Assembly: GCA_964503615.1 (NCBI GenBank)
Contig: CAZDBA010000037.1
Location: 1 to 33,430, forward strand
From: CAZDBA01 sp964503615
Lineage (GTDB): Bacteria; Planctomycetota; Planctomycetia; Pirellulales; Pirellulaceae
Length of the DNA: 33,430 nt
Direction: 5' to 3'
Positions 23,767 to 31,880 of this stretch are shown piece after piece. The first letter of the stretch is position 1. Every line of letters starts with the position of its first letter. The notes under the pieces were generated by a model that ran no database searches, was not told the DNA's origin, and was given only the letters and a program-made list of their open reading frames with translations. A program made the position numbers and the translations under genes.

Positions 23767-26136
23767 ATGATCATCAGACTAAAACACGTTTATCTCTTGC
23801 GGGCAGTTCTTGTGTTTTGCGCGGTCGCCTTTCCGCTTTACCAGAGTAAGCTTCTTGTCGCACAGGAACAGGACAAGTCTGAACAAGCACAAGTTACTGA
23901 GGATCTAAGGCAATCGCAGAAAGTCTTTACCAATGAGATCCGTCCGCTGCTAGAGAACTCCTGTGCCGAGTGCCACTGGGGTGAAGATTCAGATGCCGGT
24001 TTTGATCTCGAGCCGTTCACCGATGTTTCTAAAATTCTGGATAGCCGCATCGAATGGCAAAACGTTCTTCGCCGGGTTTCAAAAAAGCAGATGCCGCCCG
24101 AAGACGCCGAACCCCTGCGAGATCAGGACCATCAAAAGATTGTCGAGTGGATCGATGAGTTGATCAACAATCTTGATTGCAAGAACACCCTTCCGGGAAC
24201 AGTAACCATTCGGCGATTGAACCGAACCGAGTATCGAAACACAATTCGCGATCTAACAGGTATCGATTTCGAGCCTGCGGCCGATTTTCCCGGCGACGAT
24301 GTCGGATATGGTTTTGATAACATTGGCGATGTATTGTCTCTGCCGCCGATTCTGATGGAAAAGTACCTTGCTGCCGCCGAACAGATTCTCGAAGAGGCGA
24401 TCGTAGACCCGTCGACCCTAAAAGTCGATGAACAATTAGTGGGAGCCGATTTCCCGACCATTCCAGGCTCGCACTATCAGGACGAGTTCCATTTGTTGAG
24501 TCAGACAGGAACGATGGCAACCCCCATTCATTTCCAACCCGGCACCTACCACGTCAGCGTCGAAGCATTCGGAGATCAGGCCGGAGACGAACCGGCGAGA
24601 ATGGCAATTTCCCTTAACGATCAACAGCAACAAATTGCCGATGTGCATTCTGAATTCCGCAAACCTTCGACTCACGAATTTCGTTTTACTGTAGAGAAAG
24701 CAGGAAAACAGAATCTTCAACTAACTTTCACCAACGATTATTACAATCCCAAAGCTCGCTTGAACGATCGGGATCGAAACTTGAATATCTGTAGTGTCAA
24801 TATTAAAGGCCCCATAGGTGTCGATATCGAACTCCCCGAATCTCACCGAAAGATCTTTGTCGCAAAACCAGGCAAAGAAAAAACAGAGCGGAAAGCCGCA
24901 AGCGAAATCATACGGCACTTCGCCAACCGAGCCTTCCGCCGACGTGCAACTTCAGACGAAGTAGGACGAATTCACAAACTGTATCAACAAGCTCGCGACG
25001 ACGGTGAAACATTTGAAAACGGATTGAAATTCGCTTTGCAGGCGGCCCTGGTTTCGCCAAACTTTCTATACAAAGTCGAAACACCTCCACCACCCAATGG
25101 GCAACCGTACGAGCTGCCTCAGTTCGAACTTGCTACGTCGCTGTCCTATTACTTGTGGAGCAGCATGCCCGATGAAGAACTATTTGTCGCGGCCGGAAAA
25201 CGTACGCTCGACGATCGCGAGTTGTATCGGGCACAGGTTCGCCGCATGTTGGCCAGTCCCAAAGCGAATTCGATTGTTGAGAACTTTGCCGAACAGTGGC
25301 TGCAGCTACGAGTCTTGAAACAACTGGAACCGGACGCTGACTTGTTTCCTGGCTGCAACGAAGAAATGCTTGCCGACATGGCGACCGAAACCAAAATGGT
25401 TTTCGCCGATCTACTTCGAAGAGATGGGAGCATTCTGGAACTACTTGATTCCGATCACAGTTTCCTAAACGAACGCTTGGCCGGACACTATGGTATCCAA
25501 GGAGTCAGCGGGCCTCAATTTCGTAAGGTGAGCCTGACCGGTTCGCGTCGTGGTGGAATCCTTACGCAAGCCAGTATATTAACCCTGACCTCCAACCCGA
25601 ATCGCACCTCGCCAGTCAAACGGGGTAAGTGGATAATGGAAAACCTGTTGGGTGAAGAGGCTCCGCCCGCTTTGCCAGATGCAGCCCCTTTGAAATCGCA
25701 AGAAGAGTTGGGAGGGTCACTTCGTGAGCGGATGGAGCAACATCGTACCGATCCGAATTGTGCATCGTGCCATCAAAAGATGGACCAGCTTGGGTTCGCA
25801 TTAGAGAATTTCGATGCGGTTGGACGTTGGCGAGATCGCGACGAGGGAGAGCCGATCGACACGTCCGCCTCGCTACCCGACGGAACCAAGTTCGATGGAG
25901 CTGCACAGCTCCAAGCCGCTTTGCAAACCGATCTCCGTGATCAGTTTCTTATGTGTATCACGGAAAAAATGTTGATTTATGCACTTGGTCGAGGGCTTAC
26001 CTATTCCGATCAATGCGCAGTCGACAAAATAATTGAACAAGCAAGTCAACAAGATTATCGAATCTCCGAATTCATTATTGCGGTCGCCGAAAGTGAACCG
26101 TTCAAGTACCGGAGTCGAAAGAAGATTAAGCAATGA
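23767..26136 (+). CDS. Secreted cytochrome-like DUF1592/DUF1588/DUF1585 protein
   Basis: 789 residues of the planctomycete PSCyt/DUF15xx type. It has a signal peptide (about 1-32) and then a heme-binding CAECH (66-70) in FTNEIRPLLENSCAECH. RLNRTEYRNTIRDLTGIDFEPA marks DUF1587. A beta-rich carbohydrate-binding-like segment, DUF1595, DUF1592 (PNFLYKVETPP, LASPKANSIVENFAEQWLQL) and DUF1588 with a second CASCH motif (665-669) followed by QLGFALENFDAVGRWR come next, then C-terminal DUF1585 (LMCITEKMLIYALGRGL). These proteins are periplasmic and found beside DUF1552 proteins; their substrate is unknown. The stop overlaps the start of the DUF1552 gene by ATGA. The ATG at 23767 follows AAAGAGC. Confidence 0.93.
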   Translation: MIIRLKHVYLLRAVLVFCAVAFPLYQSKLLVAQEQDKSEQAQVTEDLRQSQKVFTNEIRPLLENSCAECHWGEDSDAGFDLEPFTDVSKILDSRIEWQNVLRRVSKKQMPPEDAEPLRDQDHQKIVEWIDELINNLDCKNTLPGTVTIRRLNRTEYRNTIRDLTGIDFEPAADFPGDDVGYGFDNIGDVLSLPPILMEKYLAAAEQILEEAIVDPSTLKVDEQLVGADFPTIPGSHYQDEFHLLSQTGTMATPIHFQPGTYHVSVEAFGDQAGDEPARMAISLNDQQQQIADVHSEFRKPSTHEFRFTVEKAGKQNLQLTFTNDYYNPKARLNDRDRNLNICSVNIKGPIGVDIELPESHRKIFVAKPGKEKTERKAASEIIRHFANRAFRRRATSDEVGRIHKLYQQARDDGETFENGLKFALQAALVSPNFLYKVETPPPPNGQPYELPQFELATSLSYYLWSSMPDEELFVAAGKRTLDDRELYRAQVRRMLASPKANSIVENFAEQWLQLRVLKQLEPDADLFPGCNEEMLADMATETKMVFADLLRRDGSILELLDSDHSFLNERLAGHYGIQGVSGPQFRKVSLTGSRRGGILTQASILTLTSNPNRTSPVKRGKWIMENLLGEEAPPALPDAAPLKSQEELGGSLRERMEQHRTDPNCASCHQKMDQLGFALENFDAVGRWRDRDEGEPIDTSASLPDGTKFDGAAQLQAALQTDLRDQFLMCITEKMLIYALGRGLTYSDQCAVDKIIEQASQQDYRISEFIIAVAESEPFKYRSRKKIKQ

Positions 26137-27494
26137 GCAAGAATCAAATATCCCGGCGCACACTTTTACGTGGTTTGGGCACCGCCATCGCGCTTCCGTG
26201 GATGGAGTGTATGTTGCCTGGGCCACGTCTGTTGGCCAGCCCTGCTGTCGGTCCCACGGTAGGGCCACCTGTGCGGATGGCGTTTCTGTATGTTCCAAAC
26301 GGAATGCACATGGCCGATTGGACGCCAGACGCAAAGGGCAACAATTATCAACTTACCCCGATCCTCGAGCCGCTGGCTGAGTTCAAATCAAAGATAAATG
26401 TATTGAGCGGACTTTCGCTGAACGGAGCTCGTGCCCATGGCGACGGCGGCGGCGATCACGCTCGAAGTGTTGCTGCGTTTTTGACCGGCGCCCATCCAAG
26501 AAAGACTTCGGGAACCAATATTCGAAACGGCCCGTCGGTCGATCAAATCGCTGCGGCAAAAATCGGAAACTTGACCAAGCTTGCTTCACTGGAAATGGGC
26601 ACCGAGGCCAGTGCACCCGCCGGTCGTTGCGATTCGGGGTATAGCTGTCTTTACACGTCAAACATTTCCTGGCGAACTGACACCGCCCCGATCTCAAAAG
26701 AGATCAATCCTCGTGCAGTTTTCGAACGGCTGTTCGGAGTCGACAATCACGCGGAAGCAAGACAAGCCAAAAGCGCAAACTCGCGCCGACAAAGAAGCAT
26801 CTTGGACTACGCCAACGAAGACGCGAAACGTTTACATCAAAAATTAGGCGCCGCTGATCGTAGAAAGCTGGACGAGTACCTTTACGCAGTTCGAGATATC
26901 GAGCGTCGCTTGCACGCGACTGAACTTTTGGACCGTCCTGAAGAGGGCGTGCCGGACTTTCCTCGCCCCGAAGGTGTTCCGCGTAAGTACGAAGACCATC
27001 TCAAACTGTTGTTCGACATGTTGGTACTTGCATTCCAAACCGATTCGACTCGTGTCGCCACATTGATGTACGCCAATGCGGGAAGCAATCGTTCGTACCG
27101 AAATCTAAGTATTCGCGAGGGGCACCATGATCTCTCGCATCACGGAAACTCGCGGAAAAAACAGGAAAGCGTTTCCAAGATTAACGTCTATCACGCTGAG
27201 CTGTTCTCTTACCTGTTGCGAAAGCTGGATGCGATTCCAGAGGGCAATGGTACCTTGTTGGACAATTGCATGATCATGTATGGAAGCGGTATCGCCGATG
27301 GAAATACCCACGCCCATCATGAATTGCCGATCGCACTGGCAGGAAGTGGTGGCGGAAATATCACCACAGGCAGACACTTGAGCTACCGCCGTGGTACTCA
27401 ACTGACCAACCTTTACCGAAGCATGCTGGACGTGATGGGCGCGCCGGTAAATGAGTTCGGCGATAGTGATGGACTTCTGGAGAATTTGACTTGA
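26133..27494 (+). CDS. DUF1552 Tat-exported protein
   Basis: 453 residues. The N-terminus SRRTLLRGLGTAIALPWME is a twin-arginine signal (Arg8-Arg9). The body is typical of DUF1552: PVRMAFLYVPNGMHMADW, FKSKINVLSGLSLNGARAHGDGGGDHARS, GPSVDQIAA, YGSGIADGNTHAHHELPIALAGSGGG. It resembles the alkaline-phosphatase/sulfatase-like DUF1501 proteins and is found with DUF1592-type cytochromes in planctomycetes. Its ATG overlaps the upstream stop (ATGA), and its stop overlaps the ribD start, so all three genes are probably translated from one message. Function unknown. Confidence 0.93.
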   Translation: MSKNQISRRTLLRGLGTAIALPWMECMLPGPRLLASPAVGPTVGPPVRMAFLYVPNGMHMADWTPDAKGNNYQLTPILEPLAEFKSKINVLSGLSLNGARAHGDGGGDHARSVAAFLTGAHPRKTSGTNIRNGPSVDQIAAAKIGNLTKLASLEMGTEASAPAGRCDSGYSCLYTSNISWRTDTAPISKEINPRAVFERLFGVDNHAEARQAKSANSRRQRSILDYANEDAKRLHQKLGAADRRKLDEYLYAVRDIERRLHATELLDRPEEGVPDFPRPEGVPRKYEDHLKLLFDMLVLAFQTDSTRVATLMYANAGSNRSYRNLSIREGHHDLSHHGNSRKKQESVSKINVYHAELFSYLLRKLDAIPEGNGTLLDNCMIMYGSGIADGNTHAHHELPIALAGSGGGNITTGRHLSYRRGTQLTNLYRSMLDVMGAPVNEFGDSDGLLENLT

Positions 27495-28603
27495 CCCACT
27501 CTGAAAATGATTTTCAGTGGATGCAACGAGCGATTGATCTTGCCAGAAAAGGGCAAGGGAGTGTTGAGCCGAATCCGATGGTGGGTTGCGTTTTAGTTCG
27601 TGATGAAGTCTTAATCGCTGAGGGCTTTCACGAAAAATTCGGCGGGCCTCATGCCGAGGCCAACGCGCTTGCCCAAGCCAACTCTTCCGGCACCGACGTA
27701 AAAGGTGCGACCGCCTTTGTGACCTTAGAGCCCTGTTCGCATACGGGAAAGACAGGTCCCTGTGCCGATGCTTTGATCAAAGCAGAGATCGGAACGGTTC
27801 ATGTGGCTCAAGTCGATCCGTTTGAAAAAGTCGCCGGGCAAGGGGTTGAAAAATTGCGTGCTGCTGGTGTTAACGTGACCGTGGGCTTGCTGGAGGACCA
27901 AGCTCGATTGCTGTCTGCGCCCTATCTCAAACGGATCAAAACGGGGCTGCCCTGGATCATTGCAAAATACGCGATCACGTTGGACGGGCGAATCGCAACC
28001 GGGACCGGAGACAGTAAATGGATCTCATCGCCCGAGTCACGCGAGGTCGTTCATGCGATTCGCGGCCGAGTCGACGGAGTTCTGGTTGGTTCGGGTACCG
28101 TTCTTGCGGATGACCCGATGTTGGACGCCCGCCCACCGGGACTGCGTGTTGCAAGACGAATGGTTGTTGACTCTCAATTGCGGATGCCGACCGATTGTCA
28201 GTTAGCAAAAACGGCAGGCAAAGTTCCAGTCGATGTTTTGACGACGACCGATTGCAACTTCGAAAAAGTTCGCGATCTGATCGAACAGGGTATCAACATT
28301 TTCCAATCTTCATTGAAAGACAGAAACCAAAGATTGCTTGAGTTCCTCCGCAGAGCGGTTGAAGAGCATGCGGCGACGAACGTTCTGGTCGAAGGCGGTG
28401 GTGAATTGTTGGGCAGCTTGAGAGAACTGGGACAGATCGACGAATTGCATATTTTCATGGGGCCAAAAATGATCGGCGGAACGAATGCACTATCGCCCGT
28501 TTTAGGAAACGGAAGCGAAACGATCGAAGCGGGAAGTAAATTCAGAATCGTTTCGACTCAAATCATCGGCGGAGATGTCTATGTCAAAGCGATGAAAGCC
28601 TAA
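27491..28603 (+). CDS. ribD: Riboflavin biosynthesis deaminase/reductase RibD
   Basis: 370 residues, the two-domain enzyme of riboflavin synthesis. The N-terminal deaminase has VEPNPMVGCVLV, GGPHAEANAL (zinc His54, Glu56) and LEPCSHTGKTGPC (zinc Cys82, Cys91). The reductase domain shows KYAITLDGRIATGTGDSKWISS, VLVGSGTVLADDPMLDAR, NVLVEGGGELLGSL and DELHIFMGPKMIGG. The frame starts with TTG at 27491, overlapping the DUF1552 stop (TTGA); an in-frame ATG at 27521 would remove the conserved-looking DFQW. The coupling to DUF1552 is odd because the pathways seem unrelated. It converges with hisS. Confidence 0.93.
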   Translation: MTHSENDFQWMQRAIDLARKGQGSVEPNPMVGCVLVRDEVLIAEGFHEKFGGPHAEANALAQANSSGTDVKGATAFVTLEPCSHTGKTGPCADALIKAEIGTVHVAQVDPFEKVAGQGVEKLRAAGVNVTVGLLEDQARLLSAPYLKRIKTGLPWIIAKYAITLDGRIATGTGDSKWISSPESREVVHAIRGRVDGVLVGSGTVLADDPMLDARPPGLRVARRMVVDSQLRMPTDCQLAKTAGKVPVDVLTTTDCNFEKVRDLIEQGINIFQSSLKDRNQRLLEFLRRAVEEHAATNVLVEGGGELLGSLRELGQIDELHIFMGPKMIGGTNALSPVLGNGSETIEAGSKFRIVSTQIIGGDVYVKAMKA

Positions 28604-28632
28604 CTTTACGCCGATGCACCAGCGCAATTGGA

Positions 28633-28688
28633 AACCCGACGCGTCAGCGAGGAAACAGCTTCGTCCTACCATACGGACGCTTCGCGTC
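28633..28688. repeat. Planctomycete-type intergenic repeat between ribD and hisS
   Basis: AACCCGACGCGTCAGCGAGG (28633-28652) contains the palindrome GACGCGTC. A small perfect hairpin GACGC-TTC-GCGTC follows at 28676-28688. I recall phrases of this kind as frequent intergenic repeats in Rhodopirellula genomes. It lies between convergent genes and may also terminate transcription, though there is no T-run. Confidence 0.4.
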
Positions 28689-28715
28689 TAAAGTGAGTGC
28701 CATTGGCCAAAGCGG

Positions 28716-30059
28716 TTAGCCTAAGTCGAGCTTGTCCTTTAACCAGTTTGCTAACTCAACAGCGTTGCCGTGCGAGTATTCGACTTCGAACTGTTCACCT
28801 TTTTCCAGCATCTTGACGGTGACTTTGTCTGCGGCCAGTTCGTCCTCGCCCGCTACGACCACCGCTTTGAATCCTCGCCGGTCGGCGTATTGGAATTGCT
28901 TGCCCAATTTTTTTGCGTCCGGGTACAACTCGACTTTCACGCCCTCAGATCGCAGACCGGACGCGATACTTAAGTAATCGTTTAGTCCCTCTTTTGAGAA
29001 CTGAACGATCAAAACGTCGGCGGGTGTACTATTGGCTGGCAACATTTCCAGTTTGTCCATTGCAGCCAACAAACGATCCAAGCCCAACGAAGCTCCGACA
29101 CCGGGCAGTTGCTGTTTGGTGTAAAGCTGCGCCAGATTGTCGTAACGCCCCCCCGAACAGACACTGCCGATTTCCGGGTAGTCTCCCAGAATCGTTTCAA
29201 AAATCGTTCCGGTGTAATAGTCCAAACCACGTGCAATCGCGACATCCAATTTTAAATTGTCATCAGAGATGTTTACGGCCTGCATCGCGTCCACCAACTG
29301 ACGAAGCTCCGCCAGTCCCGTCTCGGCAAGTTCGTTGCCAGCGCAGACCGGCTCCAACTGATTGAGGATTTCATCATTGCTGCCAGACATCTCGGTCAGT
29401 TGCAGGATTTCGGCGGTTTGCGTTTCGCTTGCGTCGGTGTTCGCTTGGATTTCCGCACAGACTTTTTCTCGCCCGATCTTGTCCAGTTTATCGATCGCTC
29501 GCAGAACAGGCACGCTGCATTCGGCTAGACCGAATTTTTCCAACAAGCCATTGAGAACTTTGCGATTATTCACGCGGACCTGAAACCGCTCGAATCCGAT
29601 CGCCCGCATCAAGTCGTTTATGACCATGCCCGTTTCGATATCACTGGCGATCGAGGTGGTACCGATCGTATCGAAATCACATTGCATAAACTCTCGGTAG
29701 CGACCTGCCTGCGGCGCTTCCCCACGCCAAACTTTTCCAACGTGATAGCGCTTGAATGGCATTCCCAGATCGTTTTGGTGCTGGGCAACAAAGCGAGCCA
29801 AAGGAACGGTCAAATCGAACCGCATGCCGACGTGTCGCTTGCCTTGATCGTGAAACTGGTACATTTGCTTGTCCGTTTCATCGCTGCCCTTGCCGGTCAG
29901 TATCTCGCACAGTTCCAAGACGGGTGTATCGATTGGAGAAAATCCATACGAACGATAAACCGATTTCGCTGTGTCAATGAGTGCTTCGCGAGGCATCATT
30001 GCTGCAGGCAAAAAGTCACGAAAGCCCTTAAGCGTTCTCGGCTTGATAATTTGAGACAT
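28716..30059 (-). CDS. hisS: Histidyl-tRNA synthetase
   Basis: 447 residues from ATG 30059 (MSQIIKPRTLKGFRDFLP); the open frame reaches 30146 but the extra N-terminus is unlike the family. Class II synthetase motifs: RFDLTVPLARFVAQH, then motif 2 in KRYHVGKVWRGEAPQAGRYREFMQCDFD, the His-binding LDYYTGTIFE, and motif 3 GVGASLGLDRL. A C-terminal anticodon-binding domain follows (LIVQFSKEGLNDYLSIASGL). The sequence type with TLKGFRDFLP and the absence of an insert is shared with archaeal-like HisRS. Confidence 0.95.
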   Translation of the reverse strand: MSQIIKPRTLKGFRDFLPAAMMPREALIDTAKSVYRSYGFSPIDTPVLELCEILTGKGSDETDKQMYQFHDQGKRHVGMRFDLTVPLARFVAQHQNDLGMPFKRYHVGKVWRGEAPQAGRYREFMQCDFDTIGTTSIASDIETGMVINDLMRAIGFERFQVRVNNRKVLNGLLEKFGLAECSVPVLRAIDKLDKIGREKVCAEIQANTDASETQTAEILQLTEMSGSNDEILNQLEPVCAGNELAETGLAELRQLVDAMQAVNISDDNLKLDVAIARGLDYYTGTIFETILGDYPEIGSVCSGGRYDNLAQLYTKQQLPGVGASLGLDRLLAAMDKLEMLPANSTPADVLIVQFSKEGLNDYLSIASGLRSEGVKVELYPDAKKLGKQFQYADRRGFKAVVVAGEDELAADKVTVKMLEKGEQFEVEYSHGNAVELANWLKDKLDLG

Positions 30060-30116
30060 GGTTTGAGGTTCCAGATTGGCTCTTTTTATTTCGTTGAGTG
30101 GTGGTTGTACTTGATC

Positions 30117-30181
30117 GTGAGCGGCAAGGCGCCGCCGGTATCCCAAGGCAACGAACCGACGGCTAGCGGCCTGTCGCTCAC
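30117..30181. repeat. Imperfect inverted repeat between hisS and the YkgJ-like gene
   Basis: GTGAGCGGCAAGGCGCCGCCGGT (30117-30139) is roughly complementary to ACCGACGGCTAGCGGCCTGTCGCTCAC (30155-30181), with a 15-base loop. It starts six bases after the end of the YkgJ-like gene (30187, minus strand). I recall the phrase ACCGACGGCTAGCGGC as a frequent Rhodopirellula intergenic repeat; it may serve as a terminator or mRNA-stability hairpin. Confidence 0.5.
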
Positions 30182-30186
30182 AAAAT

Positions 30187-30642
30187 CTAACCGTTTTGAT
30201 TCAGAATCGGAAACAGTTCTGGTTTGGGTGAGCGAAAACTGGCGCCGGTGGGCTTTGTAGCAAACCTTGCTTCCATATATTCCGACATTTGCTCAGCCGT
30301 CTCAAAATACTGCTCGTAAGTGTAGTCATCGTCGTACTCACAATTATCAGTGCTATATTCTCGGCAAATGTTCGGGCGCGTCGAATAAATTGCACACCGG
30401 TTGTCCTCTTGTAGATTCTTGCAAACGGCATGGACCAATAGATACCACAGTCCTTCTTCGACAAAGATCGTGGTGTGTTCGTGAACGAGGTACCAACGGA
30501 TCATATCGAAATCGGCTCGCGTTTCGGGCTCTTCGATAGACACGGTAAAGTAGCGGCAGCATTTGGCATTACAATAATCACACAAGCATTCGCCTGGTTT
30601 CAAATCGCTGCGATGCGGTCTAACTTTAGGAAGCTGATTCAT
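30187..30642 (-). CDS. YkgJ-family cysteine-cluster protein
   Basis: 151 residues with the UPF0153/YkgJ Cys cluster: ECLCDYCNAKCCRYF (Cys19, 21, 24, 28, 29), VCKNLQEDNRCAIYSTRPNICREY (Cys74, 83, 93) and Cys101. This arrangement is thought to bind an Fe-S cluster or zinc. An acidic, Tyr-rich tail (EYDDDYTYEQYFETAEQMSEYMEARF) is typical of a planctomycete subfamily. The function is not established. Start ATG 30642; a GACCCCGC-rich sequence precedes it. Confidence 0.85.
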   Translation of the reverse strand: MNQLPKVRPHRSDLKPGECLCDYCNAKCCRYFTVSIEEPETRADFDMIRWYLVHEHTTIFVEEGLWYLLVHAVCKNLQEDNRCAIYSTRPNICREYSTDNCEYDDDYTYEQYFETAEQMSEYMEARFATKPTGASFRSPKPELFPILNQNG

Positions 30643-30826
30643 TTGGAAAGCGGGGTCAGGTAAGGGGAAGTCGATACAGGCTCAAAACGCTCGCGACATT
30701 TCTGCTTTTGAGATTCTGGGTTTCGAAATCGAGCATCGTTGGTTTACGATAACGGTTAATTGAAAAGCGTAGCAAACCAAATCGGCAGCGAACAGGCACC
30801 CCCTTGGGCCAGAAGGTCAGGAATTT

Positions 30827-31681
30827 GTGGACACATCTTACTTGATCGGTTTGAGCATTGTGGAAACCGGGATGCTGTCGCTGGGGTTGATTGCCGGAGT
30901 TTTCCTGCCTCTGTTCCTGTTTACGTTTCTTGTTCACCGACTGGAGATTTTTGTTCAGATTCGATTGGCGGAGCGCTTTGGCTGGAAGGTCGTCTTGTGG
31001 ACGGGCTGGTTGGGAACTCCGTTGCATGAACTGAGCCATGCGGTGATGTGTAAGGTGTTTCGACACAAGATTATTGAGATGCAACTGTTCGAACCGGATC
31101 TCAAAACAGGTCGGCTGGGCTATGTCAGACATTCGTGGAAGAAAAACTGGTTCGAAGAGGTTGGTAACGTCTTTATTGGGATCGCACCACTAATCGGGGG
31201 AACGTTGGGATTGTTCCTTTTGCTGTTGTTGTTTTACTTCGATGTCTTGAAAGATGCTGCCTCCGTTTTTCAAGAACGAAGTGCAGACCAGACGATTTTG
31301 AAGCTGACGTTAGACGGGACAACAACGATCCTGGCTGGTGTTTGCCAGTGGACAAATATGTTTACCGGAAGATTTTGGCTGTTCATTTATCTCGTGCTGT
31401 GTGTCGGAACTCATATGGCTCCTAGCCGTAGCGACTACGACGGTGCCAAGCGTGGTGTTTTGCTGTTGAGCGCGATCGTGGTGCCTGCGGTGATGGCTGT
31501 CGTGGTCTTGCGTTATTGGCTGACAGGTAATACTGAGAGTCTACTGCCTGCCGTGATGGAAATTATGGCTCCGATTTTCGCTTTACTTTTGTTAGCGTTA
31601 ATCCTCAGCTCGATTGCCGCCATTGTGATCTTTCTGGTGACGTTACCGTTTCGCCAACGCTATTCTTTCAAACCAGTTTGA
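30827..31681 (+). CDS. Integral membrane M50-like zinc metallopeptidase
   Basis: 284 residues with about five to six transmembrane helices (about 5-38, 52-66, 110-130, 183-200, 210-235, 245-275). TPLHELSHAVMC carries HExxH (His67, Glu68, His71) near a membrane helix, as in site-2-protease-like M50 enzymes. A second candidate ligand region is VGTHMAPSRSDYDGA. Start is GTG at 30827 with AAGGTCAGG before it. I see no PDZ domain. It could be an inactive M50 relative; the HExxH in a membrane context supports an active metallopeptidase. The substrate is unknown. Confidence 0.7.
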   Translation: MDTSYLIGLSIVETGMLSLGLIAGVFLPLFLFTFLVHRLEIFVQIRLAERFGWKVVLWTGWLGTPLHELSHAVMCKVFRHKIIEMQLFEPDLKTGRLGYVRHSWKKNWFEEVGNVFIGIAPLIGGTLGLFLLLLLFYFDVLKDAASVFQERSADQTILKLTLDGTTTILAGVCQWTNMFTGRFWLFIYLVLCVGTHMAPSRSDYDGAKRGVLLLSAIVVPAVMAVVVLRYWLTGNTESLLPAVMEIMAPIFALLLLALILSSIAAIVIFLVTLPFRQRYSFKPV

Positions 31682-31880
31682 TTACTGCATCGCCTCAGGG
31701 AAATTTGATGTCAGCGACAGTGACCGAAGGGGAAAATCAGAGGTATTTTGATTCCACTTTTCAAAAGGTTGAAGAATGTTATCGATGGAATAGTTAAGAT
31801 GTAGTAAAACCCTGTACTCAAGGCCGCAAACCATCCCCCTTCGCGACCACTTTGTAGCTAGTTCAACCATGTGAGATGTA

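Noticed and set aside
30643..30670. GGAAAGCGGGGTCAGG, similar to sequence near REP-type transposase genes
   Set aside because: Single occurrence, no transposase and no palindromic partner nearby; the likeness is too short.
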